A stretch of 64,000 nucleotides of DNA from Desulfotruncus arcticus DSM 17038 (GCF_900113335.1 NZ_FOOX01000004.1:186001-250000); one strand, 5' to 3'; numbered from the stretch's first letter, positions 24,736 to 33,737 are shown. Made by a program: numbers and translations. Notes: generated from the letters alone by a model not told the origin.

Positions 24736-25989
24736 TTGTCCGATTACATAGTGCGCGATATTAATTTACACCCGGGGGGAAGGCTGAAGATAGATTGGGT
24801 GCGGGCTCATATGCCCGTGCTAAACGTACTGCGGGAAGAATTTGCCAGAGAGCAACCATTTAAAGGACTTAAGCTGGCCATGAGCATTCACTTGGAGGCC
24901 AAAACAGCCTACCTGGCGGAAGTTTTAAACGCCGGGGGGGCCGATGTTTCCGTCACCGGCTCAAATCCGCTTTCTACCCAGGATGACGTTGCCGCCGCCC
25001 TGGCCAATGCGGGAATTAAGGTTTATGCCTGGTATGACGCCACCCCGGAGGAATATAACGATCATTTGCGCCGGGTGTTGAACAACCGTCCCCAGATAGT
25101 GATCGACGATGGCGGAGATCTGGTGCATCTTTTGCACACCGAATTCCGGAATAACGCGCCGGAAGTATTGGGCGGCGCTGAGGAAACCACTACCGGGGTT
25201 TTAAGGCTGCGTGCCCTGGAGAAGCAAAATAAACTTCTTTTCCCCATGATTGCCGTTAATGATGCCCGGTGCAAGCACTTGTTCGACAACCGGTACGGTA
25301 CGGGGGAATCCACCTGGTCGGGGATATTGCGCACTACCAATTTAGTAGTGGCCGGCAAGTCGGTTGTGGTTATGGGCTATGGCTGGTGCGGCAGGGGTGT
25401 TGCGCTGCGCGCCAAAGGCCTGGGGGCCAATGTAATTGTGTGCGAGGTGGACCCTGTAAAAGCCATCGAGGCCTATATGGATGGTTACAATGTAATGAAC
25501 AGCTATGATGCGGCTGCAGTAGGCGACTATTTTATAACGGTAACCGGCTGCCGCGATTTACTGCGCGAAGGGCATTTCAAGAGGATGAAAGACGGAGCCA
25601 TTATGGCCAATGCCGGGCATTTTGATGTGGAAATCAATATTCCCGAACTGGAGCAGGCTTCAGTATCCCGCCGTACGGTTCGTGCCAATATCGAAGAATT
25701 TTTATTGCCTGACGGCAGGCGCCTGTATCTTTTGGCTGAAGGAAGGCTGGTCAACCTGGCGGCCGGTGATGGCCACCCGGCTGAGATTATGGATATGTCT
25801 TTTGCGCTGCAGGCGCTTTCGGCCCTGTATATTGCCCGGAACGGTAAAGGCTTGGAAAATAAAGTGTACAATGTTCCGCCGGAGCTCGACCGGCGGGTGG
25901 CCGAGTTAAAGCTCAAATCCCTTGGCCTGGCCATAGATGAGTTATCGGAGGAACAAAACAGATATATCAATAATTGGCAGTTTGAATAA
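24736..25989 (+). CDS. ahcY: Adenosylhomocysteinase (S-adenosylhomocysteine hydrolase)
   Basis: A 417-residue NAD-dependent hydrolase of the short archaeal/thermophile-type length: NPLSTQDDVAAAL, EETTTGVLRLRAL, NDARCKHLFDNRYGTGES and the NAD loop VVMGYGWCGRGVA (about 213-225). It splits SAH into homocysteine and adenosine. TTG at 24736 follows GAGGTGAT. Together with the MTA/SAH deaminase downstream, this locus handles both by-products of SAM use. Confidence 0.95.
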   Translation: MSDYIVRDINLHPGGRLKIDWVRAHMPVLNVLREEFAREQPFKGLKLAMSIHLEAKTAYLAEVLNAGGADVSVTGSNPLSTQDDVAAALANAGIKVYAWYDATPEEYNDHLRRVLNNRPQIVIDDGGDLVHLLHTEFRNNAPEVLGGAEETTTGVLRLRALEKQNKLLFPMIAVNDARCKHLFDNRYGTGESTWSGILRTTNLVVAGKSVVVMGYGWCGRGVALRAKGLGANVIVCEVDPVKAIEAYMDGYNVMNSYDAAAVGDYFITVTGCRDLLREGHFKRMKDGAIMANAGHFDVEINIPELEQASVSRRTVRANIEEFLLPDGRRLYLLAEGRLVNLAAGDGHPAEIMDMSFALQALSALYIARNGKGLENKVYNVPPELDRRVAELKLKSLGLAIDELSEEQNRYINNWQFE

Positions 25990-26009
25990 TATTTGCGGGG
26001 GAGCTAAAT

Positions 26010-26687
26010 ATGTCTGTAGCAGTGGAAAAGAGTAAGGAAATGGTGCTTAAGGCAGGATCGCGCATGGCCTACGCAGGGCTGGTAACGGGCACCTGGGGCA
26101 ATATTTCCGTCAGGGTGCCGGGGACCAACCTGTATGTTGTGACACCGAGCGGAATTTCCTATGACAGGCTGGTCAAGTCAGACCTGGTAATTGTTGAAGG
26201 TGGCGGCCGGGTTATCGAGGGAGAGCGCAAACCCTCCACAGAGCTAAAGCTGCACCTGGCGATCTATCATGCCAGGGAAGATGTAATGGCTATCATGCAT
26301 ACCCACAGTACTTTCGCCAGCGCCATGGCCGTAGCCGGACAGCCGCTTCCCCCTATTTTGGAGGATCTGGCCCAATTAGTGGGAGGGCAAGTACCTGTTA
26401 CACGTTATGCCCGGGCCGGCACACCAAACCTTGCGGCCGCTGTGATCGAAGTGTTGGGACAAAGCAATGCCGTGCTTTTGGCCAACCATGGTGTCGTTGG
26501 GATGGGGAGAACACTAGAAGAAGCCTTGCAAGTTTGTATGGTGGTGGAAAAGGCGGCTCAGGTTTATGCTTGGGCTTCGCTGTTGGGGCAAGTCAAGGAG
26601 ATCCCGGAAGGAGAGGCATCTCTGCTCAGGGATTTATATTTAACATCCTACGGTCAACCAAAACATTCCCCGCCTGCCAGATCATAA
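26010..26687 (+). CDS. Class II aldolase/adducin family protein, probable methylthioribulose-phosphate aldolase
   Basis: A 225-residue class II aldolase: GLVTGTWGNISVRV, TPSGISYD, STELKLHL (catalytic Glu, about 77), metal ligands MHTHS (about 95-99) and ANHGVVG (about 160). The superfamily includes FucA, AraD, the dehydratase MtnB, and the Ald2 aldolase of the DHAP shunt. Placed after mtnP and mtnA and with no mtnCD nearby, it probably splits methylthioribulose-1-phosphate (or 5-deoxyribulose-1-phosphate) into DHAP and an aldehyde. MtnB dehydratase activity is the main alternative. Confidence 0.8.
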   Translation: MSVAVEKSKEMVLKAGSRMAYAGLVTGTWGNISVRVPGTNLYVVTPSGISYDRLVKSDLVIVEGGGRVIEGERKPSTELKLHLAIYHAREDVMAIMHTHSTFASAMAVAGQPLPPILEDLAQLVGGQVPVTRYARAGTPNLAAAVIEVLGQSNAVLLANHGVVGMGRTLEEALQVCMVVEKAAQVYAWASLLGQVKEIPEGEASLLRDLYLTSYGQPKHSPPARS

Positions 26688-26727
26688 AAACAATAACCAG
26701 GCCGCAGCCAAAACAAACAGACCACTA

Positions 26728-26983
26728 TGCCGCAGCAGCGGCACCATCAGAGAGATGAAAAATAGATAACGTTGGCAAGGTGATCCGGTGGCTTCCCGGA
26801 GTAAGCGTAGCACTGGATGCGGAAAGCAGCCCGTCATAGCCCCAAAGCTTGACCCCGAAAGGGCGTAAAGCAACGCCAGGCTATTTGTTGCAAGCGTTAG
26901 ATACAAATAACTACACGAGCTACAATGGGAATTGCGCAGCGCACGGAGGGAACCACCGGAGCGCCAGATATAAGTAGCGTGAA
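26728..26983 (+). ncRNA. Dispersed structured-RNA repeat, copy A (HEARO/omega-RNA-like candidate)
   Basis: About 255 bases. A GC hairpin (TGCCGC / GCGGCA) precedes ACCATCAG and GATGAAAAATAGATA, then nested stems: ATCCGGTG / CACTGGAT enclosing GCTT / AAGC, AGCC / GGCT enclosing CCC / GGG and GGCGT / ACGCC, ATTTGT / ACAAAT, and a closing helix CACG-CTAC / GTAG-CGTG that ends at GTGA. The same plan recurs at 37519-37727 and 63215-63525, with a fragment at 32062-32147 (-). It fills the gap between the aldolase and the deaminase, whose ribosome site begins about 20 bases later. No protein is encoded. Confidence 0.65.
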
Positions 26984-27013
26984 ACATTCAGGGTAGAACC
27001 GGGAGGTTTTAGC

Positions 27014-28339
27014 ATGTCAAATCTGTTAATTAAGTGTATGGCCGTGCTCACTATGACAGGAGAGGACGGAATTATTCACAGAGGAGAAATAGCGATACGC
27101 GGCGGGGAAATCTGCCATGTTGGCGCATCGGGCTCCACTCCCGGTGATTTTAAAGCCGACAGGATACTGGACTGCCCCGGGATGGTGGCCATGCCCGGGT
27201 TGGTTAACTGTCATACCCATGCCGCCATGACCATGCTCAGGGGCTATGCTGATGATATGCCTTTGATGCAATGGCTGAAAGAAAAAATTTGGCCCATGGA
27301 AGACCATCTAACGGCTGAAGATATCTATCAGGGAACCTTGCTCAGCTGCGCTGAAATGATTAAAGGCGGCACTACAACCTTTGTCGATATGTATTTTGAA
27401 ATGGAGCAAGTTGCCCGGGCAGTTGAGGAAAGCGGACTGCGTGCGGTGCTAAGCCGTGGTATGGCTGGCTTTGGACCCAATGCTGAAAAAGCAATGCGTG
27501 AGAACATAGAATTAGTTGAAAAATGGAATGGCAGGGCCGGCGGGAGGATTACAGTCAGGTTTGGCCCGCACGCACCGTACACCTGCCCGCCGGACTACCT
27601 GAAAAGGGTGATTGAAGAAGCAAAAAGGCTGGGGGTTGGAATTCATATTCACCTGGCCGAAACCTTGGATGAAATTAACGAAATTAGCGAAAAATACGAT
27701 AAATCGCCAATTAGGCTGATGGAGGAAACCGGTCTGTTTGAATTGCCGGTATTGGCCGCCCATTGTGTTCACGTAGATGATAAAGATATTGAAATACTGG
27801 CCAGGCGTAAGGTGGGGATAGCCCATAACCCGCAGAGCAATATGAAACTGGCCAGCGGTATAGCGCCGGTCAGCAGAATGTTGGAGGCCGGGGCCACGGT
27901 CGGACTCGGCACTGACGGCGCCTCCAGCAACAACAATCTGGACCTGCTGGAGGAAGTGCGAACCGCTGCTTTTTTGCAAAAACTCAGTACCGGTGACGCC
28001 AGCGTGCTGCCGGCTTACCAGGTATTGAGCATGGCCACTGCCGGGGGCGCCAAAGCACTGGGTCTGGAGGAACAAATAGGGTGCATCAAGCCTGGCTATA
28101 AGGCAGATATGATACTTTTTGACATGCACAAGCCGCATCTTTACCCGTTGTACGATATTTACGCGCAAATTGCCTATGCCGCGCTGTCCTCGGACGTGGC
28201 TACAGTGATTATCGACGGGCAAATTGTTATGGAAAACCGGCGTATTCTGACCCTGGATGAAGAAGCTGTAATGCAGGCCGCAGGGCGCAGCGCTAAAGCT
28301 CTGGTGGAAAGAAAAAACGCAAGCCAAAAAAATAAATAG
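27014..28339 (+). CDS. mtaD: 5-methylthioadenosine/S-adenosylhomocysteine deaminase
   Basis: A 441-residue amidohydrolase with metal ligands HTH in NCHTHAAMTMLRGYADD (about 65), HIHLAET, AAHCVHVD and GTDGASSNNNLD, the MtaD/DadD signature set. It deaminates MTA, SAH or 5'-deoxyadenosine to the inosine forms. GGGAGG precedes the ATG and lies just outside the RNA repeat. With mtnP and ahcY it forms a purine-side salvage unit. Confidence 0.92.
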   Translation: MSNLLIKCMAVLTMTGEDGIIHRGEIAIRGGEICHVGASGSTPGDFKADRILDCPGMVAMPGLVNCHTHAAMTMLRGYADDMPLMQWLKEKIWPMEDHLTAEDIYQGTLLSCAEMIKGGTTTFVDMYFEMEQVARAVEESGLRAVLSRGMAGFGPNAEKAMRENIELVEKWNGRAGGRITVRFGPHAPYTCPPDYLKRVIEEAKRLGVGIHIHLAETLDEINEISEKYDKSPIRLMEETGLFELPVLAAHCVHVDDKDIEILARRKVGIAHNPQSNMKLASGIAPVSRMLEAGATVGLGTDGASSNNNLDLLEEVRTAAFLQKLSTGDASVLPAYQVLSMATAGGAKALGLEEQIGCIKPGYKADMILFDMHKPHLYPLYDIYAQIAYAALSSDVATVIIDGQIVMENRRILTLDEEAVMQAAGRSAKALVERKNASQKNK

Positions 28340-28394
28340 GATCGAACCCGTTTATTTAACGGCGCATCGGCAGGACGAAAACGGGGGTTGCCTT

Positions 28395-28438
28395 AGGTAG
28401 GGGTGAACGACCTTATGCGGCTTGTCCCCACCCTACCT
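28395..28438 (+). terminator. Stem-loop downstream of mtaD
   Basis: AGGTAGGG / CCCTACCT arms around a loop of about 28 bases; a T-rich tract occurs about 25 bases later (28460-28466). It is the only structured signal in the gap between mtaD and the CBS gene and may be a weak terminator. Confidence 0.4.
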
Positions 28439-28607
28439 GTGATGTTAGGGTAGCTGGGAATTTTTTTAGCTGCGACAGGTTTGTGAAAATGTAGACACCG
28501 GCTTATTGCAGTTTAGTGTTTAAATAATGCATCAGGCGTAGCTTTTATTGCCCCGTGTCCATGATATTGGTAATATTTACGCAACACTATTGGGAAGGGG
28601 TTTGCTT

Positions 28608-29117
28608 ATGCCGGAACGAGCTAAAACCGTTGGGGACTATATGGTGCCGCTTTCGGATTACCCGCGGGTCAGCCATAATACTACTTTGCACGAAGCTGTA
28701 AATATTATTTCCCAAAGGTCCAGGGAAAAAGGTTACCGCTGGCTGGTTGTTATGGATGATGACAATGAAATTGCCGGGTTTCTTACCCTCCGCAACATTT
28801 TTGAAGCTGTCAGCAACCTGGCTCCCAAAGCCAGCGGCATGTTCAGTATTTTTATGAGCCTGAGCAGGCAGGACTTGTTTTATCTGGAGGGAGTTCAGCT
28901 TATCAAAGATACCCCTTTAAAGAAATGCATCAAGCCGCTGGTTAAGGCTGCGGTGCATGTTGACGATCCCCCGGGAACTGCTGCCGAACTGATACTGACG
29001 CATCGTATCACCATAACTCCGGTTATGGATGCACAGGGCAACATTGTGGGCATCATCAGGCCGATTGATTTGCTGCCTTACATTAAGGAACTGTTTGATA
29101 ACGCGCCGGAAAAATAA
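28608..29117 (+). CDS. CBS-domain-pair protein
   Basis: A 169-residue protein made of two CBS domains (about 8-65, TVGDYMVPLSDYPRVSHNTTL; and 105-165, PLVKAAVHVDDPPGT...GNIVGIIRPIDLL). Such stand-alone pairs bind adenosine nucleotides, SAM or similar ligands and regulate partners. ATG at 28608 follows GGGAAGGGG; the TTG upstream is less likely. It stands alone with a terminator downstream. Partner unknown. Confidence 0.85.
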   Translation: MPERAKTVGDYMVPLSDYPRVSHNTTLHEAVNIISQRSREKGYRWLVVMDDDNEIAGFLTLRNIFEAVSNLAPKASGMFSIFMSLSRQDLFYLEGVQLIKDTPLKKCIKPLVKAAVHVDDPPGTAAELILTHRITITPVMDAQGNIVGIIRPIDLLPYIKELFDNAPEK

Positions 29118-29181
29118 AATCGAACACACCTTCACCTTTAAGAGTGGGGTTTAGTTGCCGAGCTGCGCAAAAGGTTAAGAA

Positions 29182-29205
29182 AAAGCCGGGGTAACCCCGG
29201 CTTTC
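29182..29205. terminator. Bidirectional intrinsic terminator
   Basis: AAAGCCGGGG / CCCCGGCTTT perfect stem with a short TAA-type loop between convergent genes (CBS protein and the stalk-domain protein). Confidence 0.85.
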
Positions 29206-29219
29206 TAACTAAATTATCG

Positions 29220-30044
29220 CTAGTTCCATCTTATAAACCAGTCATCATGATATTTCTGCAAGCCCCATAATCCGTCTACGGTTTCTTCGGACGAACCATC
29301 AGTATATCTTACTTTGTAATAGACAACAGCGGCATCCGTAGTTCTGGCCACAACCCGGCTTTCCATAAACTCAATTGCTCCCCAACTGGTGGGCGTGTTG
29401 ATGGTTGCACTTAAATTTTGGCAAAATACATCAATGTCATCAGGGTGGATGATTTTCGTAAATCTTTTGTGTAATTCCGAGTCATCTTTAGACAGGTTAT
29501 AAAGGTTGGTAGAGAGGTAATTCTGTAACTTGTCGGTGATTAGATTGTTTTCTTTGTAATCACCTTGTATGATAGGGCAGGAGAAAATTGCTATTATAGC
29601 TGACTGTGTATATTCCTTAACCGGGCAGCCAAGCACATTTTGAATAAACTCCAGGGGTACGTAGATTATTTGATCATTTAACCATGGACCGCTCATTAAT
29701 TCAAGCTCAACCTCGTCAACCCGTACCCTGGGAGAGTTAAAACTAAAATTAATCACGGTTGTGCCGGTGGTAATAGTACACTTGGAAGCATTACTGCTTG
29801 TTTTTACCTGTGTGTCTTTTAATTGATCAATTATTATCGGCATAGGGATGTATATAATTCCATCATTGGGGGAAAGAGTAATTTGGCCGGTTATATCAAC
29901 CCCGTCATAAAAAACGGTAACCGGTTTAGGTGTAGCTGGATTTGCACCGGACTGAATTTGATTCTTTAACGCCCGAGCCGATCCCGGCGCTATTATAAGA
30001 AATATAAGCATAGATATTATAACCAGCAGCTTGGCCCATTTCAT
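29220..30044 (-). CDS. Secreted protein with copper-amine-oxidase-N-like stalk domain
   Basis: A 274-residue protein with a signal peptide (LLVIISMLIFLIIAPGSARA). Residues 45-150 resemble the stalk domain of extracytoplasmic Firmicute proteins (YDGVDI, GIIYIPMPIIIDQL, NDQIIYVPLEFIQNVLG). The C-terminal part (about 170-274) looks like an NTF2-like or nuclear-transport-fold sensor (GLWGLQKYHDDWFIRW). GAGGAG precedes the ATG. Probably exported; function unknown. Confidence 0.7.
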   Translation of the reverse strand: MKWAKLLVIISMLIFLIIAPGSARALKNQIQSGANPATPKPVTVFYDGVDITGQITLSPNDGIIYIPMPIIIDQLKDTQVKTSSNASKCTITTGTTVINFSFNSPRVRVDEVELELMSGPWLNDQIIYVPLEFIQNVLGCPVKEYTQSAIIAIFSCPIIQGDYKENNLITDKLQNYLSTNLYNLSKDDSELHKRFTKIIHPDDIDVFCQNLSATINTPTSWGAIEFMESRVVARTTDAAVVYYKVRYTDGSSEETVDGLWGLQKYHDDWFIRWN

Positions 30045-30499
30045 GGAAACACTCCTCTCTAAATCAAAAGGTATAATAATTGTTTACTAATATGGAATAA
30101 TTTTACATCAAATAGCCAATTAATTCAATAGTATTAAAGTAGATTGCCATGTCGCTTCGCTTTCGCAATGACAATTTACGGAATCCAACAAAAAAACAGG
30201 TAACGGCTGTGCCTTACCTGCTTTTTACATTTATGGATAATGTATTTTGTTATATATATATGGCAAGAGCTGGATATATAAAGTATTAAAACGTGCGTGT
30301 GTTTCAATATTGCACTGTCGGGGTTGACCCGCATAATCTGGGCTCATATAATTTAAAGGTAACCTCAATACCGCTGATGCGGCACTAGCAGCAGGATAAA
30401 CAAGGGGGATTGTAGGGGTTGGACGACTCTGTCTGCTCGGGGGTAACTGCAGCAAACCTGACAACAATAACAAACAATAAACTTTCTGGAGGAAACGTT
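30045..30499. other. Intergenic region with hairpin and a fragment of a widespread repeat
   Basis: No gene is seen. A CAGGTAA / TTACCTG hairpin flanked by A6 and T5 (30190-30226) is a bidirectional terminator. At 30148-30172 GTCGCTTCGCTTTCGCAATG resembles the common 'CATTGCGAGCGAAGCGAC' genomic interspersed repeat. The rest is AT-rich and must contain the promoters of the two divergent genes. Confidence 0.5.
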
Positions 30500-31516
30500 A
30501 TGAAATATAGAGTACTGGGTAAAACAGGGCTAAAAGTTTCGGCAATTGGTTTTGGGGGCATCCCTATTCAAAGGGTTTCCGTGCAGGAAGCAACACAAAT
30601 AGTGGAAAGGGCCCTGGACCTGGGGATCAATTTTTTTGATACGGCCAGGGGCTATATTGATAGCGAGCCCAAACTGGGTGCGGTATTAAAAAGAAGGAGA
30701 GCGGAAGCCATTATTGCATCCAAGTCGATGGCCAGAACGAAAGAAGCGATGACGGCCGACATAAAAAAAAGCCTGGCGGAACTTGGTGTAGATTACATAG
30801 ACTTGTATCAGCTGCATAACGTGAGATATGACAATGAACTGGACCGGGTGCTGGCACCGGATGGCGCGCTGGCTGCTCTATCAGAGGCAAAAAAAGAGGG
30901 ACTAATCGGGCACATAGGTATTACCGGTCATATTAAGGGCTTATTGGTTAAAGCCTTAAAGACAAGTGATGTGCTGGAAACCGTGCAATTCCCTTTCAAT
31001 GCTGTGGAGGAAGCGGAGAGCCGCGAATTGCTGGACGTTGCGCAAAAGGTCAATGCCGGGGTAATTGCCATGAAGCCACTGGCCGGGGGAGCGCTGAAAA
31101 ATGCCGGGCCGGCGCTGCGGTTTATTCTGGAGCATCCTGCAGCAATAGCTATTCCCGGTATGGATACGGTGGAGCAGGTGGAAGCCAACGCCCTTATTGG
31201 AGATAAGCTGGAACCGATGTCCGATGCGGAAAGGGAGCTTTTAAACAAAGAAGCTGTAAGTCTGGGAACCGCCTTTTGCCGGCGCTGTGAATACTGCCAG
31301 CCTTGCCCCGAGGGCGTGGAAATCCCCATGGTATTTTTGCTGGACGGTTATTTTACCAGATATAACCTGCAGGATTGGGCCAGGCAGCGCTACAGCGAGC
31401 TGAAAGTAAAGGCGGGTTCCTGCATTGAATGCGGCCAGTGCGAAGAGAAGTGCCCCTATGAACTTCCCATTCGTAAGATGCTGGCAGAAGCGGCTGCCAG
31501 GCTGGACAAGCAATAA
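30500..31516 (+). CDS. Aldo/keto reductase with C-terminal 4Fe-4S domain
   Basis: A 338-residue protein: aldo/keto reductase barrel (about 1-260; FFDTARGYIDSEPKLG with catalytic Asp/Tyr, DLYQLHNV) and a C-terminal region with CRRCEYCQPCPEGVEIP and CIECGQCEEKCPYELPI, ligands for one or two 4Fe-4S clusters. These anaerobe proteins are usually annotated as ferredoxin-containing oxidoreductases of unknown substrate. ATG at 30500 follows CTGGAGGAAA. Single gene closed by a terminator. Confidence 0.88.
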   Translation: MKYRVLGKTGLKVSAIGFGGIPIQRVSVQEATQIVERALDLGINFFDTARGYIDSEPKLGAVLKRRRAEAIIASKSMARTKEAMTADIKKSLAELGVDYIDLYQLHNVRYDNELDRVLAPDGALAALSEAKKEGLIGHIGITGHIKGLLVKALKTSDVLETVQFPFNAVEEAESRELLDVAQKVNAGVIAMKPLAGGALKNAGPALRFILEHPAAIAIPGMDTVEQVEANALIGDKLEPMSDAERELLNKEAVSLGTAFCRRCEYCQPCPEGVEIPMVFLLDGYFTRYNLQDWARQRYSELKVKAGSCIECGQCEEKCPYELPIRKMLAEAAARLDKQ

Positions 31517-31519
31517 GCT

Positions 31520-31554
31520 AAAAAGCCCCAAACCATATTGGTTTGGGGCTTTTC
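31520..31554. terminator. Bidirectional intrinsic terminator
   Basis: AAAAGCCCCAAACC / GGTTTGGGGCTTTT stem with five-base loop between the aldo/keto reductase (+) and the FmdB-type gene (-). Confidence 0.9.
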
Positions 31555-31582
31555 CGGCAGCATTATCAGTTTTCTTGGTACT

Positions 31583-31852
31583 TTAATGTACGGGCTCTGT
31601 TTTATCCGCACCACAGCAGGAGCCCGGCGTGCAGCCTGCTTTATCCGGGCTGCTGCCGCAGCAGGAGCCTGAACCCGAACCTTTAAGGTCGGCAGGCGCT
31701 CCAACCGAGCTGGGTAAAAATGGCTTGGAAATCAACCTGGAAACTTCTTTTGCTCCGCAGGCCGGACAAATAACATCACCGTTATCTTTGCCCGGCAGAT
31801 GCAAAACATCAAAAATTTTACCGCATTTACACTTGTATTCATAGAATGGCAC
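31583..31852 (-). CDS. FmdB-type zinc-ribbon protein with Cys-rich tail
   Basis: An 89-residue protein starting MPFYEYKCKCGKIFDV, the FmdB/CxxC_CxxC_SSSS zinc-ribbon signature (Cys8, Cys10, Cys29, Cys32). The C-terminal tail is Gly/Ser-rich with two CCG motifs and further Cys, which may bind metal. GTG at 31852 lies after GGAGGG at suitable spacing; an ATG at 31867 overlaps that site. FmdB proteins are putative regulators or metal-binding proteins; the role is not established. Confidence 0.82.
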   Translation of the reverse strand: MPFYEYKCKCGKIFDVLHLPGKDNGDVICPACGAKEVSRLISKPFLPSSVGAPADLKGSGSGSCCGSSPDKAGCTPGSCCGADKTEPVH

Positions 31853-32183
31853 CGCTAATCCCTCCAATGGCTTGTATCTTTATGTTTCCAAAAATACATT
31901 TTTCGACGGCAGATGAAATTATCCTCCTAATAAAACGCTGCATATAGCTTGTATCAGGATAATCGATTATTCGGCAGACTACCATGCCGCAAAAGCTGCA
32001 CCAACAAAGGATGAAAAGTTCTGTAAAGGCGGACGACTCTGCCCGCTTGTCTTTACATATGTTCCGCTTACTCCGGGAAACCACCGGATCGCCTTGCCTA
32101 CGGTATCTATTTTCATACTCTGATGGTGCCGCTACAGCGGTATGGCAATCTATCCAAATGAAAGTTTTTTAAAGAAGTAATTA
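31853..32183. other. Intergenic region holding repeat fragment D
   Basis: No convincing gene. It contains the truncated RNA-repeat copy at 32062-32147 on the minus strand; the remainder has short frames without homology or good ribosome sites. Confidence 0.5.
32062..32147 (-). ncRNA. Dispersed structured-RNA repeat, 5' fragment D
   Basis: Read on the minus strand it has the GC hairpin (ACCGC / GCGGT), GCGGCACCATCAGAG, ATGAAAATAGATACCGT, GGCAAGGCGATCCGGTGG and CCCGGAGTAAGCGGAA, then diverges. It is the left third of the element seen whole at 26728 and 63215. It has the same strand as both neighbouring genes. Confidence 0.65.
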
Positions 32184-33596
32184 TTATTTTGATGTTAAAC
32201 GTTTTATTACTGTTTTGGCACTGGCAGCGGTGAAGCCCCAAAAACCCTTATTCCGTTTTAAAACACTATCCAGGGCATTCAGCACATAATCCAGGTCTTC
32301 CCTGGTTACTGTCAGGGGTGGCTCAAGCCTGATGACGTTGGGGTTGTTTAAAGTATAGGCTGTAATAATATGATGGCGGTTCAGCAGCTCTCCCGCAACC
32401 ATGCTGCCCAGGTATTCATTCGACAGCTTGGAGGCCAGTCCCAGGGTCGCTTTATCTGTTAACCCGCCGGGCTGGGTGAATTCCACGCCGATTAACAGGC
32501 CGCGGCCGCGCACCTCTTTGATTAGGGAATATTTTTTCTGCAGTTCCAGCAGTCCGGAAATAAAGTAGCTCCCGTTTTCGGCGGCGGCTGCGTCTAATTT
32601 TTCAGCCAGCACCACCTCTATGGCAGCAATGCCGGCAGCCGCCGCCCAAGTGTTGCCGCCAAAGGTGGAAGTGTGCAGGGTGGCTTTTTCCACGGTGCCA
32701 TAGGCCTTTTGCCAGATTTCCTCGGTGGTGATAAACGCCCCGATGGGCATAATTCCACCACCCAGGGATTTAGCCAGGCACATAATGTCCGGCTCCACGT
32801 TGTCGTGCTGACAGGCAAACAGTTTACCTGTTCGTCCGAAACCGGTTTGTATTTCATCAGCAATAAACAAAGTCCCGTTTTCCCGGCAATCACGGGCGGC
32901 TGTGGCCAGGTAGCCGTCGGGCGGCAAATTAATCCCGCCTTCACCCTGAATAGGTTCCACGATAAAGGCAGCTGCCTGGTGACTTATCAGCGCCCGGCGC
33001 AAAGCTTCGTTGTCTCCGTATGGTACTTCCACACATTCCGGCAGCAGGGACTCGAATTTAGTGCGGTATTTTTCCCGGCCGGTAACGGACAGTGCTCCGA
33101 AGGACTTGCCATGAAAAGAGTTTTGACAATAAATAAAAGCCTTTCTACCCGTAGCCGCCCGGGCCAGTTTGAGTGCCCCCTCAACAGCTTCAGCCCCGCT
33201 GTTGCATAAAAATGACCTTTTTAATTGGCCCGGCGTGATCACAGCCAGGTTATGCAGCAGAGCTCCGGCAACGGTAGGAACGGTTACCTGAAGGATGTTG
33301 GGGATTTCTCTGACGCGTTCGATAGCACTGATAACGCGCGGGTGATTGTGTCCGATGTTAAGTGACCCGTAGCCGCCAAGGAAATCAAGATAGGCGGTGC
33401 CGTCGCTGTCCCAAACTCTGGTGCCTTCCGCCCGTATAAATTGGCGGTCGAAATTAAGCATGCCCATTAAGGTAACCAGGCTTGAATTCCCATAGTTCTT
33501 ATGCAGCGAACGTGTTTCGTTTCTATTTAACTTCAATGAGTTTTCCAATGATATAATCAATTCAGGGGAAATTACGCTTGCGTTTATATTATCCAT
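32184..33596 (-). CDS. Class III pyridoxal-phosphate aminotransferase (ornithine/putrescine type)
   Basis: A 470-residue protein of the acetylornithine/ornithine/putrescine aminotransferase family: YLDFLGGYGSLNIGHNHP, SGAEAVEGALKLAR, FHGKSFGALSVTGR, EPIQGEGGI, FIADEIQTGFGRTG and AKSLGGGIMPIGAF with the PLP Lys. ATG at 33596 follows GGAGGGATTATT; an upstream GTG/ATG extension is unlikely. Length and the long N-terminus resemble putrescine aminotransferase (YgjG). The exact amine donor is not readable. Its promoter carries a palindromic operator-like site. Confidence 0.87.
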   Translation of the reverse strand: MDNINASVISPELIISLENSLKLNRNETRSLHKNYGNSSLVTLMGMLNFDRQFIRAEGTRVWDSDGTAYLDFLGGYGSLNIGHNHPRVISAIERVREIPNILQVTVPTVAGALLHNLAVITPGQLKRSFLCNSGAEAVEGALKLARAATGRKAFIYCQNSFHGKSFGALSVTGREKYRTKFESLLPECVEVPYGDNEALRRALISHQAAAFIVEPIQGEGGINLPPDGYLATAARDCRENGTLFIADEIQTGFGRTGKLFACQHDNVEPDIMCLAKSLGGGIMPIGAFITTEEIWQKAYGTVEKATLHTSTFGGNTWAAAAGIAAIEVVLAEKLDAAAAENGSYFISGLLELQKKYSLIKEVRGRGLLIGVEFTQPGGLTDKATLGLASKLSNEYLGSMVAGELLNRHHIITAYTLNNPNVIRLEPPLTVTREDLDYVLNALDSVLKRNKGFWGFTAASAKTVIKRLTSK

Positions 33597-33618
33597 AATA
33601 ATCCCTCCGACAGGTATT

Positions 33619-33671
33619 GTGCATACTTCTGTGCACACTTTTAATTTAACACTATTGAGCTGCCAAGTCAA
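33619..33671 (-). promoter_or_regulatory. Promoter and palindromic operator for the aminotransferase
   Basis: On the minus strand TTGACT (33671-33666), a 16-base spacer and TTAAAT (33649-33644) form a promoter. Just downstream is GTGCA-N8-TGCAC (33619-33636), a palindrome near the transcription start, where a repressor could act. Confidence 0.55.
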
Positions 33672-33737
33672 TTTTTAGTAACTGTCAATTGTGTTAATCT
33701 CGTTAACCGCCGCTTAACTCGAAATAAGTGCGACTAA

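Noticed and set aside
26728-26983. Group I or group II intron as identity of the RNA repeat
   Set aside because: No domain V, no GUGYG start and no G-binding core visible; there is no intron-encoded protein. HEARO-like RNA fits the ends better but is unproved.
31839-32084. 81-codon frame upstream of the FmdB gene (-)
   Set aside because: It starts inside repeat-derived sequence and ends within the FmdB start; composition is not protein-like.
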